A stretch of DNA of 64,000 nt from an uncultured Clostridia bacterium. Its GTDB lineage: Bacteria; Bacillota; Clostridia; Oscillospirales; Acutalibacteraceae. The DNA is taken from positions 49,339 to 113,338 of the forward strand of contig CALEII010000031.1 of NCBI GenBank assembly GCA_937876205.1, given 5' to 3'. Positions within the stretch are counted from its first letter, which is position 1. Each line of letters begins with the position of its first letter. Made by a program: the position numbers and the translations under genes. A model generated the notes under the pieces. The model did not search any database. It was not told the DNA's origin and saw only the letters and a program-made list of their open reading frames with translations. Shown in pieces: positions 51,326 through 59,170 of the stretch.

Positions 51326-51521
51326 TAAACAATAATTTAGTGGCTCGATGCCACTAAATTATTGTAATTGAAAATTGAAAGTTGAAAATTGAAAATGTCG
51401 GTGGTTTTCCTTCGGAAAACATTATATAGAGCGCAGCGGAAGTAAGTGCGAAGCACTTCCGAAACTTTCCATTTTCCATTTTCAATTATCCATTCGGTCT
51501 TGACCGATAAATTATTGTTTA
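51326..51521. repeat. Modular palindromic intergenic element, copy B of a near-identical pair
   Basis: Left hairpin 51330-51364: perfect 15-bp arms CAATAATTTAGTGGC around TCGAT. Arms of GAAAATT/GAAAGTT words (51365-51395) and TTTCCATT words (51465-51490). Core 51396-51464 is almost the same as at 18756-18822 (GGTGGTTTTCCTTCGGAAAA; ATTATATAGAGCGCAGCGGA; AAGTGCGAAGCACTTCCGA). Right hairpin TCGGTC-TT-GACCGA then TAAATTATTGTTTAA, whose end holds the stop codon of the gene on the minus strand. Confidence 0.78.
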
Positions 51522-52787
51522 AATCAGATTTCGTTTCAGCATTTCCTGGGCTGCGAGCATAATGCCGATTTTGCCGCTGTGGAAGTTGAGTCCGCCCTGC
51601 ATCCATACTGCATAAGGCTCACGCAGAGGTGCATCTGCCGACAGCTCAATTGATGAGCCTGAGGTGAAGGCACCTGCAGCCATTATGACCTGACAGGGGT
51701 AGCCGGGCATATCCCAGGGCTCGGGTGTGACATAGGAGTCTATGGGTGAGCCTTTCTGAAGTCCCTGACAGAAGGCAATGAGGTTTTCACTGTTTTTAAG
51801 CTTGATAGCCTGAATTATGTCATGCCTTGTTTCGTCTGATGAAGGGGTTGTCTCAAAGCCGAAGCCTTCAAAGAGTGATGCCGCAAAAACTGCAGTTTTG
51901 AGTGCTTCTCCAACAACGTGAGGAGCGTGAAAAAGTCCCATAAGAATTTCCCTTGTGCTGTCAAGCGATGCGCCCACTTCTTTACCGAGTGACGGAGTTG
52001 TCAGACGGTATGAGCAAAGGTCAATAGCTTCCTTTGTGCCAGCCATATATCCGCCGCACTTTGCAACACCGCCGCCGGGATTCTTGATAAGACTGCCCAC
52101 AATAAGGTCAGCACCGACTGCCGTGGGCTCTGTTTTCTCAACAAATTCGCCGTAGCAGTTGTCAACCATAACAAGTGCATCGGAGTTTTCTTTGACTATC
52201 TTTACAGCCTTGCCGATTTCTTCAACCGAAAGGCTGTCTCTGAGGGTGTAGCCTCTTGAACGCTGAAGATAAACAAGTCTGATTTTGTTTGCTTTAACTG
52301 CCTTTTCAATGGCATCATAATCGAGATGGCCGTTTTCATCAAGGTCGGTCTGCAGATATGTCACGCCGAAATCTGCAAGTGAGCCCTGACCGTTTTTGCC
52401 GTCCATACCGATAACGGGGCAGATTGTGTCATAGGGTCTGCCTGTGATGCAAAGCATATTGTCACCGGGACGCAGGAGTGAAAACAGCGCAATTCCCAGA
52501 GCGTGAGTGCCGCATGCGATGGAATAACGGATTATTGCATCCTCTGCGCCGAAAACATCGGCAACGATTTTGTCTGCAAGCTCTCTGCCCACATCACCGT
52601 AGCCGTAGCCCGTGGATCCCCAGAGCTGAGTTTCGCTGACTCTGTTCTGTATAAAAGCATTCAGCACTTTATGCTGATTGTATTCTGTCATTTCATCAAT
52701 TCTTCTGAAAGCATCCTTTGCTTTTTCAAGGGCTGTTTCAGCTGCTGATGTTATAATCGGATTAAAGTTAAAAAAAGTATTGTCCAT
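51519..52787 (-). CDS. Methionine gamma-lyase family PLP enzyme
   Basis: 422 residues. PLP-dependent fold type I protein of the family also called aluminium-resistance protein. Visible: STGYGYGDVGRELADKI near 57, GTHALGIALFSLLRPGD near 91, VDNCYGEF near 202 (PLP Asp), and the PLP lysine in GSLIKNPGGG near 231. The substrate of this subgroup is not certain; C-S lyase activity on methionine-like compounds is assumed from the family. Its stop lies in the end of the repeat element. Confidence 0.9.
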   Translation of the reverse strand: MDNTFFNFNPIITSAAETALEKAKDAFRRIDEMTEYNQHKVLNAFIQNRVSETQLWGSTGYGYGDVGRELADKIVADVFGAEDAIIRYSIACGTHALGIALFSLLRPGDNMLCITGRPYDTICPVIGMDGKNGQGSLADFGVTYLQTDLDENGHLDYDAIEKAVKANKIRLVYLQRSRGYTLRDSLSVEEIGKAVKIVKENSDALVMVDNCYGEFVEKTEPTAVGADLIVGSLIKNPGGGVAKCGGYMAGTKEAIDLCSYRLTTPSLGKEVGASLDSTREILMGLFHAPHVVGEALKTAVFAASLFEGFGFETTPSSDETRHDIIQAIKLKNSENLIAFCQGLQKGSPIDSYVTPEPWDMPGYPCQVIMAAGAFTSGSSIELSADAPLREPYAVWMQGGLNFHSGKIGIMLAAQEMLKRNLI

Positions 52788-52808
52788 ATCAATTCTCCTA
52801 TCTTATAT

Positions 52809-52837
52809 ATTTTAAATATATTGCGATGAAGTGTCAA
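52809..52837 (-). promoter_or_regulatory. Promoter of the methionine gamma-lyase family gene
   Basis: Minus strand TTGACA (52837-52832), 17-base spacer, TAAAAT (52814-52809). Confidence 0.75.
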
Positions 52838-52845
52838 TAGAAAGA

Positions 52846-52874
52846 TTGCACAATAAGATAATTTATGATACAAT
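52846..52874 (+). promoter_or_regulatory. Promoter of the sfsA-GH20 unit
   Basis: TTGCAC (52846-52851), 17-base spacer, TACAAT (52869-52874); back to back with the divergent promoter. Confidence 0.7.
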
Positions 52875-52921
52875 TAAAATATATAAGAATTTAATTTTGT
52901 CTTTACCAAAGGTTTATAATT

Positions 52922-53608
52922 ATGAAATATAATAAAATAAAAAAAGGCATTTTTCTTTCACGACCCAACAGATTTATTGCGAATGTGCTTCTTGACGGTG
53001 AAGAGGCTGTCTGTCACGTAAAAAACACGGGCAGACTCAGTGAGCTTCTTAAAAACGGAGCTGTTGCATATGTTGAAGAGAGCGCAAATCCTCTGCGAAA
53101 GACTAAATATGACCTTATTGCCGTTGAAAAGGACTCTGTGATTTTCAATATTGATTCATATGCTCCGAATCTTGCGGCAGGAGAGTACCTGCGAAGTGTT
53201 TTTCCTGACTGCACTGTCAGAGCTGAGGTGAAGCACGGCAATTCAAGATTTGATTTTTATACAGAGGGTCAGAACAAAAAAATATTTACCGAGGTAAAGG
53301 GTGTCACGCTGATAAAGGACTCAGTTGCACTGTTTCCCGATGCTCCCACCGAAAGAGGAGTCAAGCACATAAAGGAGCTTACAGACTGCACAAAAGAGGG
53401 GTATGAAGCGAATATTCTGTTTGTTGTTCAGACACAACAGGTTGACTCTTTTTCTCCCAATGATGAAACACACAGGCAATTCGGTGATGCACTTAGGCTT
53501 GCTGAAGAATCCGGTGTTAAAATTACGGCAGTCAACTGCATTGTAACACCCGACTCAATGGTAATTGACCACACCATACCAACAGCTTTACGGAGGATAA
53601 AGAAATGA
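52922..53608 (+). CDS. sfsA: DNA/RNA nuclease SfsA
   Basis: 228 residues. N-terminal OB-like part (FLSRPNRFIANVLLDG, CHVKNTGRLSELL) and a C-terminal PD-(D/E)xK nuclease domain: SRFDFYTEG near 117, FTEVKGVTLI near 125, and FPDAPTERGVKHIKEL near 140. First described as a sugar fermentation stimulation protein; nuclease activity is known for E. coli SfsA. Overlaps the GH20 start by 4 bases. Confidence 0.94.
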   Translation: MKYNKIKKGIFLSRPNRFIANVLLDGEEAVCHVKNTGRLSELLKNGAVAYVEESANPLRKTKYDLIAVEKDSVIFNIDSYAPNLAAGEYLRSVFPDCTVRAEVKHGNSRFDFYTEGQNKKIFTEVKGVTLIKDSVALFPDAPTERGVKHIKELTDCTKEGYEANILFVVQTQQVDSFSPNDETHRQFGDALRLAEESGVKITAVNCIVTPDSMVIDHTIPTALRRIKK

Positions 53609-55008
53609 AGCTTTCCCTGATACCGTATCCGTATGAGATATCATATCTGCCGGGATTCACCCGTTCTGATGCACAGATCGAGAAAACAGAAGACAAACGG
53701 CTGCCCACTGAGGGCTTCATAGTGCACATAGACGGCACAATCCGTATTTCGGCATCATCTCAGGCAGGTTTTTTCTATGGTGAAAGCCTTGTGGAACAGA
53801 TAAAATATCAGTGCGGACAGAATCTGCCGAATGTACATATAAGAGATTTTCCGAAATACACTTACCGTTCTTTTATGATAGACAGCTGTCGTCATTTTGT
53901 GCCCCTTGAGAATGTGAAAAGGATGATTGACTACTGTGCCAAACTCAGATTCAATGTTTTCCACTGGCATCTGACAGACGATCAGGGCTGGCGGGCTGAG
54001 ATAAAAAGATATCCTGAGCTTACTGAAATCGGCTCCATCCGTTATGCGAATAATTTCGGCAGTGAACAGAATGAAGATATTCACGAAGGATACTATACTC
54101 AGGCTCAGATGCGAGAGATTGTTGAGTATGCACATTCAAAGCATATGACAGTCGTGCCTGAGATTGATATGCCCGGTCATGTGTCTGCACTGCTTGCTTC
54201 AATTCCGTCTCTTGTCTGTGGTGAAAAGAAGGTTGAAATAAAGACAACAGCAGGCATTTTCAAGGATATTCTTTGTGCAGGCAAAAATGAGACATACGAT
54301 GTTCTGTATGATATTTTTGATGAAGTATGTGATATTTTCCCCGATGAATATATACACATCGGCGGTGATGAGGCTCCGAAAAATCAGTGGAAAGCTTGCC
54401 CCGACTGTCAGAAAATGATAAAAGACAACGCACTCGCGGGTGAAGAGGCGTTGCAGGGATATTTTATAAACAGAGTCAAGGAATATCTCTCAGGTAAGGG
54501 AAAAAAAGTCATAACCTGGAATGAAAGTCTCAGAAGCGGTAATCTTGATACCGACATTACCGTTCAGATGTGGATGGACAAAAAGGGTGACTGCAAGAAG
54601 AGTAAAAATCCCATTATTGTCAGTGATTTTTTCCACTATTATGCAGACTATCCTTATGAAATGACCCCCCTGAAGAAGGTGTATGATTATAACACCGATA
54701 TCAACTCAAATGTTATCGGAGTTGATACTCCGATATGGACGGAATATGTGGCTGATATTGAGAAAATGGAATATATGTGCTTCCCCAGATTTGTGGCAGT
54801 TGCTCAGTCTGCGTGGTGCAGATATAAACCGTCTTACAGCGAGTTCAGAACACAGCTCGGAGAAATTATCGGATTCTACGGCTTCAGTAATGCGGCAAAG
54901 CCTGACTGCTGGGACCCTTCTGTCTCCACGAGGCTTTCAGGCGTTATAAGACATTTCGGCTCAATTGCGCCGAATGAACATATCAGAAATATTTTTACAA
55001 AAAAATAA
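53605..55008 (+). CDS. Beta-N-acetylhexosaminidase (GH20)
   Basis: 467 residues, no signal peptide, so it acts on sugars already taken up. A small N-terminal GH20b-like domain (to about 85) and the catalytic barrel: SFMIDSCRHFVPLENVKRM, FHWHLTDDQGWRAEIKRYP near 115, PEIDMPGHVSALL near 188, and the catalytic Asp-Glu pair in HIGGDEAPKNQW near 251. Removes terminal GlcNAc or GalNAc from N-acetylhexosaminides such as mucin or chitin fragments. Confidence 0.95.
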   Translation: MKLSLIPYPYEISYLPGFTRSDAQIEKTEDKRLPTEGFIVHIDGTIRISASSQAGFFYGESLVEQIKYQCGQNLPNVHIRDFPKYTYRSFMIDSCRHFVPLENVKRMIDYCAKLRFNVFHWHLTDDQGWRAEIKRYPELTEIGSIRYANNFGSEQNEDIHEGYYTQAQMREIVEYAHSKHMTVVPEIDMPGHVSALLASIPSLVCGEKKVEIKTTAGIFKDILCAGKNETYDVLYDIFDEVCDIFPDEYIHIGGDEAPKNQWKACPDCQKMIKDNALAGEEALQGYFINRVKEYLSGKGKKVITWNESLRSGNLDTDITVQMWMDKKGDCKKSKNPIIVSDFFHYYADYPYEMTPLKKVYDYNTDINSNVIGVDTPIWTEYVADIEKMEYMCFPRFVAVAQSAWCRYKPSYSEFRTQLGEIIGFYGFSNAAKPDCWDPSVSTRLSGVIRHFGSIAPNEHIRNIFTKK

Positions 55009-55022
55009 ACGGAGGAATTTTT

Positions 55023-55499
55023 ATGAAAATTTGTAATGTGTGCGGAAAAGCAATGGAAGACAACTATAATGTCTGTCCTTACTGCGGAAGAGCTGCAGAT
55101 TTTTCTGCCGAAAATCAGCAGAATACTCAGCCGTCTGCCGCAGAGCAGAACAATTATCAGCAGAACCAACAGCAGAGCTATCAGGCACCGCACGTCACGG
55201 CAGCACCCGTAAACAATGCCGAGCCGCCCGAGTACACACCTGCTCCCAAACCGCAGCGCTCTGCCTATGTTGCAGCGATTCTTGCAGTTTTTCTCGGTGC
55301 ATTCGGTGTTCATAATTTCTACCTTGACAGAAAGAACAGGGCTCTCACTCAGCTCTTGATTTCAGTCATAGGTGCGGCACTTACTTTCGGCGTGGCAACA
55401 CTTGCTATGGAGGTCTGGGCTGTTGTTGAGGGCTTGAAAATTCTCAAGGGTGAAATTAACACAGACGGAAACGGCAACCTTATAAAAATGGGACTGTGA
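55023..55499 (+). CDS. TM2-domain protein with zinc ribbon
   Basis: 158 residues. N-terminal zinc ribbon (CNVCGKAMEDNYNVCPYCGR), a Gln/Asn/Pro-rich linker (about 30-75), then a TM2 domain of two membrane helices (AYVAAILAVFLGAFGVHNFY with YLDRKNRALTQLL, then LEVWAVVEGL-like end). Function of TM2 proteins in bacteria is unknown. GGAGG before the ATG; 14 bases after the GH20 stop. Confidence 0.85.
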   Translation: MKICNVCGKAMEDNYNVCPYCGRAADFSAENQQNTQPSAAEQNNYQQNQQQSYQAPHVTAAPVNNAEPPEYTPAPKPQRSAYVAAILAVFLGAFGVHNFYLDRKNRALTQLLISVIGAALTFGVATLAMEVWAVVEGLKILKGEINTDGNGNLIKMGL

Positions 55500-55601
55500 T
55501 AAAAAATAATAAAATTACTCAAAAAACCTTGAAATTTTAATATAATTATTGTACAATAAGTACACATAATATGTATAAATAATATCAAGGAGGTATTTTT
55601 A

Positions 55602-56246
55602 ATGCCTACACAGAAAGTTTCAAAAATTACGACAGAACGCAGCGATCTTTTTCTTCGTGCTTCAAAGGGCCATTTTGCTTCAACACATTCACACAGCAAT
55701 TACTATATTGATGTTGCAGCGCAGAAATCCCGTCTTTCAGAAGCAAAAGCAGTTGCGAAAGAGATATGCAGTAATTACAGATATAATACAAGAATTGTTG
55801 ACACAATACTCTGTCTTGACGGCACAGAGGTTATCGGCACCTGCCTTGCAGAGGAGCTGACAAAGCACGATTTTATGAATATCAATGCTCATCAGACAAT
55901 TTATGTTGTCACACCCGAAATGACAGGCTCATCTCAGCTTATTCTCCGTGACAATATTGTGCCTATGGTCAAGGATAAACACGTGCTTATTCTTGCAGTT
56001 TCAGTTGCATCGGGCAACACGGTCAAAAATGCTATTGAGGCTGTCAGGTATTACGGCGGTGAGGTTGTCGGTATCGGCGCAATCTTTGCAACAACAGAAG
56101 AAATTTCAGGCTATGAGGTTGATTCTGTATTTAACCCCAATGACCTGCCCGATTATTTCTCGGTTCCTTCTCACGAATGTCCGCTGTGTAAGAATAAGGT
56201 CAAGATTGATGCACTTATCAATTGCTACGGCTACTCAAAGCTTTAA
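55602..56246 (+). CDS. Phosphoribosyltransferase, orotate PRTase-like
   Basis: 214 residues, RBS AAGGAGG. Type I PRTase fold: the PRPP loop is in HVLILAVSVASGNTVKNAIE near 127, where the usual VDDVxTTG acidic pair is replaced by AVSVASG, and YGGEVVGIGAIF follows. A C-terminal CPLCKNKVKIDALI adds a possible metal-binding cysteine pair. The missing acidic pair makes catalysis as an ordinary PRTase uncertain; it could be a regulatory PRTase. Confidence 0.75.
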   Translation: MPTQKVSKITTERSDLFLRASKGHFASTHSHSNYYIDVAAQKSRLSEAKAVAKEICSNYRYNTRIVDTILCLDGTEVIGTCLAEELTKHDFMNINAHQTIYVVTPEMTGSSQLILRDNIVPMVKDKHVLILAVSVASGNTVKNAIEAVRYYGGEVVGIGAIFATTEEISGYEVDSVFNPNDLPDYFSVPSHECPLCKNKVKIDALINCYGYSKL

Positions 56247-56247
56247 T

Positions 56248-56286
56248 CTTAATCCCCTGTGACAACGCAGGGGATTTTTATTTTTC
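56248..56286 (+). terminator. Rho-independent terminator
   Basis: AATCCCCTG, loop TGACAACG, CAGGGGATT, then TTTATTTTT. Confidence 0.9.
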
Positions 56287-56358
56287 TAATAAGGAGAATT
56301 GACAGAATTATTTTCTGTATGTTACACTTATAATATAATATTCAAAGTAGGTGTTGCT

Positions 56359-57765
56359 ATGGCAAAGAAACCGAATGTTTTATTTATAGTCACCGATGAC
56401 CAGCGTTTTGATACAATTCACGCTCTCGGTAATAACGAAATAATCACACCGAATCTCGATGCCCTTACAAAACGAGGTATGGCATTCACCCGTGCACACA
56501 TTGCAGGGGGTACCTGTGGTGCTGTCTGTATGCCCAGCCGTGCGATGATCCTCTCAGGCAGAAATCCCTTTCACCTTGAGGAGCTTGGCGGAAATATTCC
56601 CGAAAACCATAAAACCATTGCCGAAACTTTTAAGAACAACGGCTATGAAACAATCGGTCTGGGCAAATGGCACAACGGTTGCCCTGCCTATGCAAGAAGC
56701 TTTACTCAGGGCGCAAAGATTTTCTTCGGCGGAATGTGGGACCACTGGAATGTTCCTACCTGCCGTTATGACCCCACGGGTGAATATGACAATGTGATAA
56801 ATTTCGTGGTTGATTTTTACGGTGACAATCATCCTCAGAAACAGCATTGTGACGAGTTTGACCCCGGTAAACATTCAAGCACACTTCTTACTGATTCAGC
56901 CATTGAACTGCTGAAGAGAAACACGGGCAAAGACAAGCCCTTCTTTATGTATCTTGCTTATCTTGCACCTCACGACCCGAGAACAATGCCAGACGAATTC
57001 CGTCAGATGTATGACGAAAACAACATCGCTCTGCCTCCCAATTTTCAGGAGCTTATTGATACAAATTATCCCCTTATGGTGCACCGTGACGAGCATCTTG
57101 CCTCATATCCCCGTGATGAGAAGGAAATCAGACGCCACATTGCAGAGTATTTTGCAATGATAACCCACCTTGACCACGAAATCGGCAGACTTCTTGATGC
57201 ACTTCACGAGTCAGGTGAAGAGGACAACACAATTATTGTCTTTACGGGGGACAACGGTCTTGCAGTCGGACAGCACGGATGGCTCGGCAAGGAGGATATT
57301 TACGAGCACGGTGTCCGTATTCCTCTCATTATGGCAGGACCCGGTATTGTTCCTGACACTCGCAACGAAGCCTATGTCTATCTTTATGATATTTTCCCCA
57401 CTCTGTGCGAAAAAACAGGACTTGATGTGCCCTCTTCCGTTGACGGCAGAAGCTTTGCGCATCTTCTTGACGGAAAACACGGCGAGAGCTTCCGTGATGA
57501 GCTTTATCTGATTTTTGACAACTTTGTCCGAGGTGTAAAGGATGATAATTATAAGCTTATCGAGTACCGTAACGGTGACGGAGAAGAGGATAAATGGACA
57601 TTCCTCTATGATATTAAAAATGACCCCTGGGAAACAAAAAATCTTGCCACGGATGAAAAATATAAAGACAAAGTCAACGAAATGAGAGCAAAAATCCTCA
57701 CTCACCGTGACGAATGGGAAGAACAGTCTCACCCCTGGGGCAAAGACTTCTGGACACGGTTCTGA
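56359..57765 (+). CDS. Type I sulfatase
   Basis: 468 residues from ATG at 56359 (AGGTG upstream). Starts NVLFIVTDDQRFD with the metal aspartates near 12, and holds the formylglycine site GAVCMPSRAMILSGR near 59 (C-x-P-S-R). Other motifs: GLGKWHNG near 102, HDPRTMP, VFTGDNGLAVGQHG near 294 (metal D-N), and GKEDIYEHGVRIPL. No signal peptide. It would remove sulfate from glycans such as mucin or glycosaminoglycan fragments inside the cell. A maturase (anSME) must modify the Cys; none is in the window. Confidence 0.92.
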   Translation: MAKKPNVLFIVTDDQRFDTIHALGNNEIITPNLDALTKRGMAFTRAHIAGGTCGAVCMPSRAMILSGRNPFHLEELGGNIPENHKTIAETFKNNGYETIGLGKWHNGCPAYARSFTQGAKIFFGGMWDHWNVPTCRYDPTGEYDNVINFVVDFYGDNHPQKQHCDEFDPGKHSSTLLTDSAIELLKRNTGKDKPFFMYLAYLAPHDPRTMPDEFRQMYDENNIALPPNFQELIDTNYPLMVHRDEHLASYPRDEKEIRRHIAEYFAMITHLDHEIGRLLDALHESGEEDNTIIVFTGDNGLAVGQHGWLGKEDIYEHGVRIPLIMAGPGIVPDTRNEAYVYLYDIFPTLCEKTGLDVPSSVDGRSFAHLLDGKHGESFRDELYLIFDNFVRGVKDDNYKLIEYRNGDGEEDKWTFLYDIKNDPWETKNLATDEKYKDKVNEMRAKILTHRDEWEEQSHPWGKDFWTRF

Positions 57766-57879
57766 AATAAAAGCTCTGCATTTGCAGATAATATTGCAAA
57801 CAGTAAAAGTGAAAAAAGATGACTCAACAGCAGGGTGCTGATCCGGTCGGCATTTCCTTAATGTCATATAAAGATTCTA

Positions 57880-57908
57880 TTGACAACTTTTAAAGTATTA
57901 TGTTATCC
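57880..57908 (+). promoter_or_regulatory. Possible promoter of the GH18 gene
   Basis: TTGACA (57880-57885), 17-base spacer, TTATCC (57903-57908); the -10 is weak. No ORF or repeat is seen in the remaining 57766-57879 stretch. Confidence 0.45.
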
Positions 57909-57932
57909 TGTAAAATGAGAAGTGGTTTACGA

Positions 57933-57954
57933 AATGTTTGATGTTACAAACATT
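57933..57954. promoter_or_regulatory. Perfect 8-bp dyad in the GH18 leader
   Basis: AATGTTTG, ATGTTA, CAAACATT. Lies about 25 bases after the presumed -10, a usual position for a repressor site. Which regulator is not known. Confidence 0.45.
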
Positions 57955-58019
57955 GAATGTTATATCTGTTTAATGTTCTTTTTATCTTGAAGTTATTTTA
58001 TGAATGGAGGAATTGCACA

Positions 58020-59039
58020 ATGCAGATTTTTGTTGAAAGGGTAATTGCTTTTTTTACCGCTCTTATTACATTGATGGCGGGCTGGTTTGGTATAGACTAT
58101 AAACCTGCCAAAAAGTCCGGTGATTTCAGTGTTACAACTTATATAAGAGGTGACTATGTACAAACACCTGACAGTCTTAATTCTGAGGATTTTGATATAA
58201 TTACCGATGTTATTCTTTTTGAATGCGCATCGTTTAACCGTGACGGCGAAATTATTTATGATGAGAGCAAGCTTGAAACCGCTCTTTCAAATATAAAAAG
58301 TGCAATCGGTGACAGAGAGATAAGAATAACGCTCAATCTTCTTGGTCCCGGAGGAAGTACTGATTCCGGTATCTGGGAAGAGCAGATGGAAGCGCAAAGT
58401 GATGAACACAACAAGGCCTTCACAAGCGGTGTTCTCGAAGACAATATTATTACCATACTTGATAAATATAACTTTGACGGTGTGCATTTTGATTACGAAT
58501 ACCCGCTTTCATCTAAAGCGTGGAATTATTACAACCAATTCCTTGTTTCACTTGACAAAAAACTTGGAGAATATACTCTTGGAGTTGCAATGAGTGACTG
58601 GAATATTAAGTTTTCAACCGCCGCAATAGGTGCGATAGACACCTTTGAACTGATGGTTTATGACTTTGTTGACAGTGAAGGCAGACATGCAACATTTGAA
58701 GAAACAAAAGAGCTTGTTAATAAAATCGGCTTTCACGGAATACCTGCTGAAAAAATAAATGTCGGACTTCCTTTTTATTCCCGCCCGACAGATATGTCTG
58801 CATATTGGTATGGTTATAACGGCTGTTACGAGAAAATTGATGAAAACGGATGGTATCATTGCGAAACCACCGGCAAGGATTTCTGGTTTAATACTCCGGA
58901 TGTTATAGAAAAGAAAACATCGTTTGCTTATAATTACGGTTACGGCGGAGTTATGATTTGGCACTATAACTGTGATCTTCCCTCAACACATGAGGATTCC
59001 TTGCTTAAGGCAATTGATGACGCATTAAAAAATAGTTAA
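58020..59039 (+). CDS. GH18 (chitinase/endo-beta-GlcNAcase type) with hydrophobic N-terminus
   Basis: 339 residues from ATG at 58020 (GGAGG at 58005-58009). Catalytic motif FDGVHFDYEYP near 158 has the D-x-x-D-x-E of GH18. Other barrel motifs: ITDVILFECASF, AMSDW near 199, VYDFVDSEGRHA near 221, GLPFYSR near 257 and GGVMIWHYNCD near 315. Could be a chitinase or an endo-beta-N-acetylglucosaminidase acting on N-glycans. N-terminus MQIFVERVIAFFTALITLMA is hydrophobic but lacks a normal signal-peptide form; see the GH16 protein. Confidence 0.92.
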   Translation: MQIFVERVIAFFTALITLMAGWFGIDYKPAKKSGDFSVTTYIRGDYVQTPDSLNSEDFDIITDVILFECASFNRDGEIIYDESKLETALSNIKSAIGDREIRITLNLLGPGGSTDSGIWEEQMEAQSDEHNKAFTSGVLEDNIITILDKYNFDGVHFDYEYPLSSKAWNYYNQFLVSLDKKLGEYTLGVAMSDWNIKFSTAAIGAIDTFELMVYDFVDSEGRHATFEETKELVNKIGFHGIPAEKINVGLPFYSRPTDMSAYWYGYNGCYEKIDENGWYHCETTGKDFWFNTPDVIEKKTSFAYNYGYGGVMIWHYNCDLPSTHEDSLLKAIDDALKNS

Positions 59040-59046
59040 AAAATAT

Positions 59047-59086
59047 AAGCCCCGAAGTCGCAGACAATACAACGATTTCGGGGCTT
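59047..59086 (-). terminator. Terminator of the purC-purF unit
   Basis: AAGCCCCGAA and TTCGGGGCTT with a loop of 20 bases; on the minus strand followed by ATATTTTTTAAC. May also stop GH18 transcripts. Confidence 0.8.
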
Positions 59087-59093
59087 GTCGGTA

Positions 59094-59153
59094 TTATTCA
59101 AGCGTTTTATTGGTAATACGCTCTATTTTTTCGGGGAGGACATTTTCTGACAT
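59094..59153 (-). CDS. Possible 19-residue ORF or gene remnant after purF
   Basis: MSENVLPEKIERITNKTLE, ATG at 59153 with GGAGG 8 bases upstream, between the purF stop and the terminator. It may be a real small peptide, or the 5' remnant of a third gene lost from the purine unit. No homology is recognised. Confidence 0.35.
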   Translation of the reverse strand: MSENVLPEKIERITNKTLE

Positions 59154-59170
59154 AACAATATCCTCCAATC

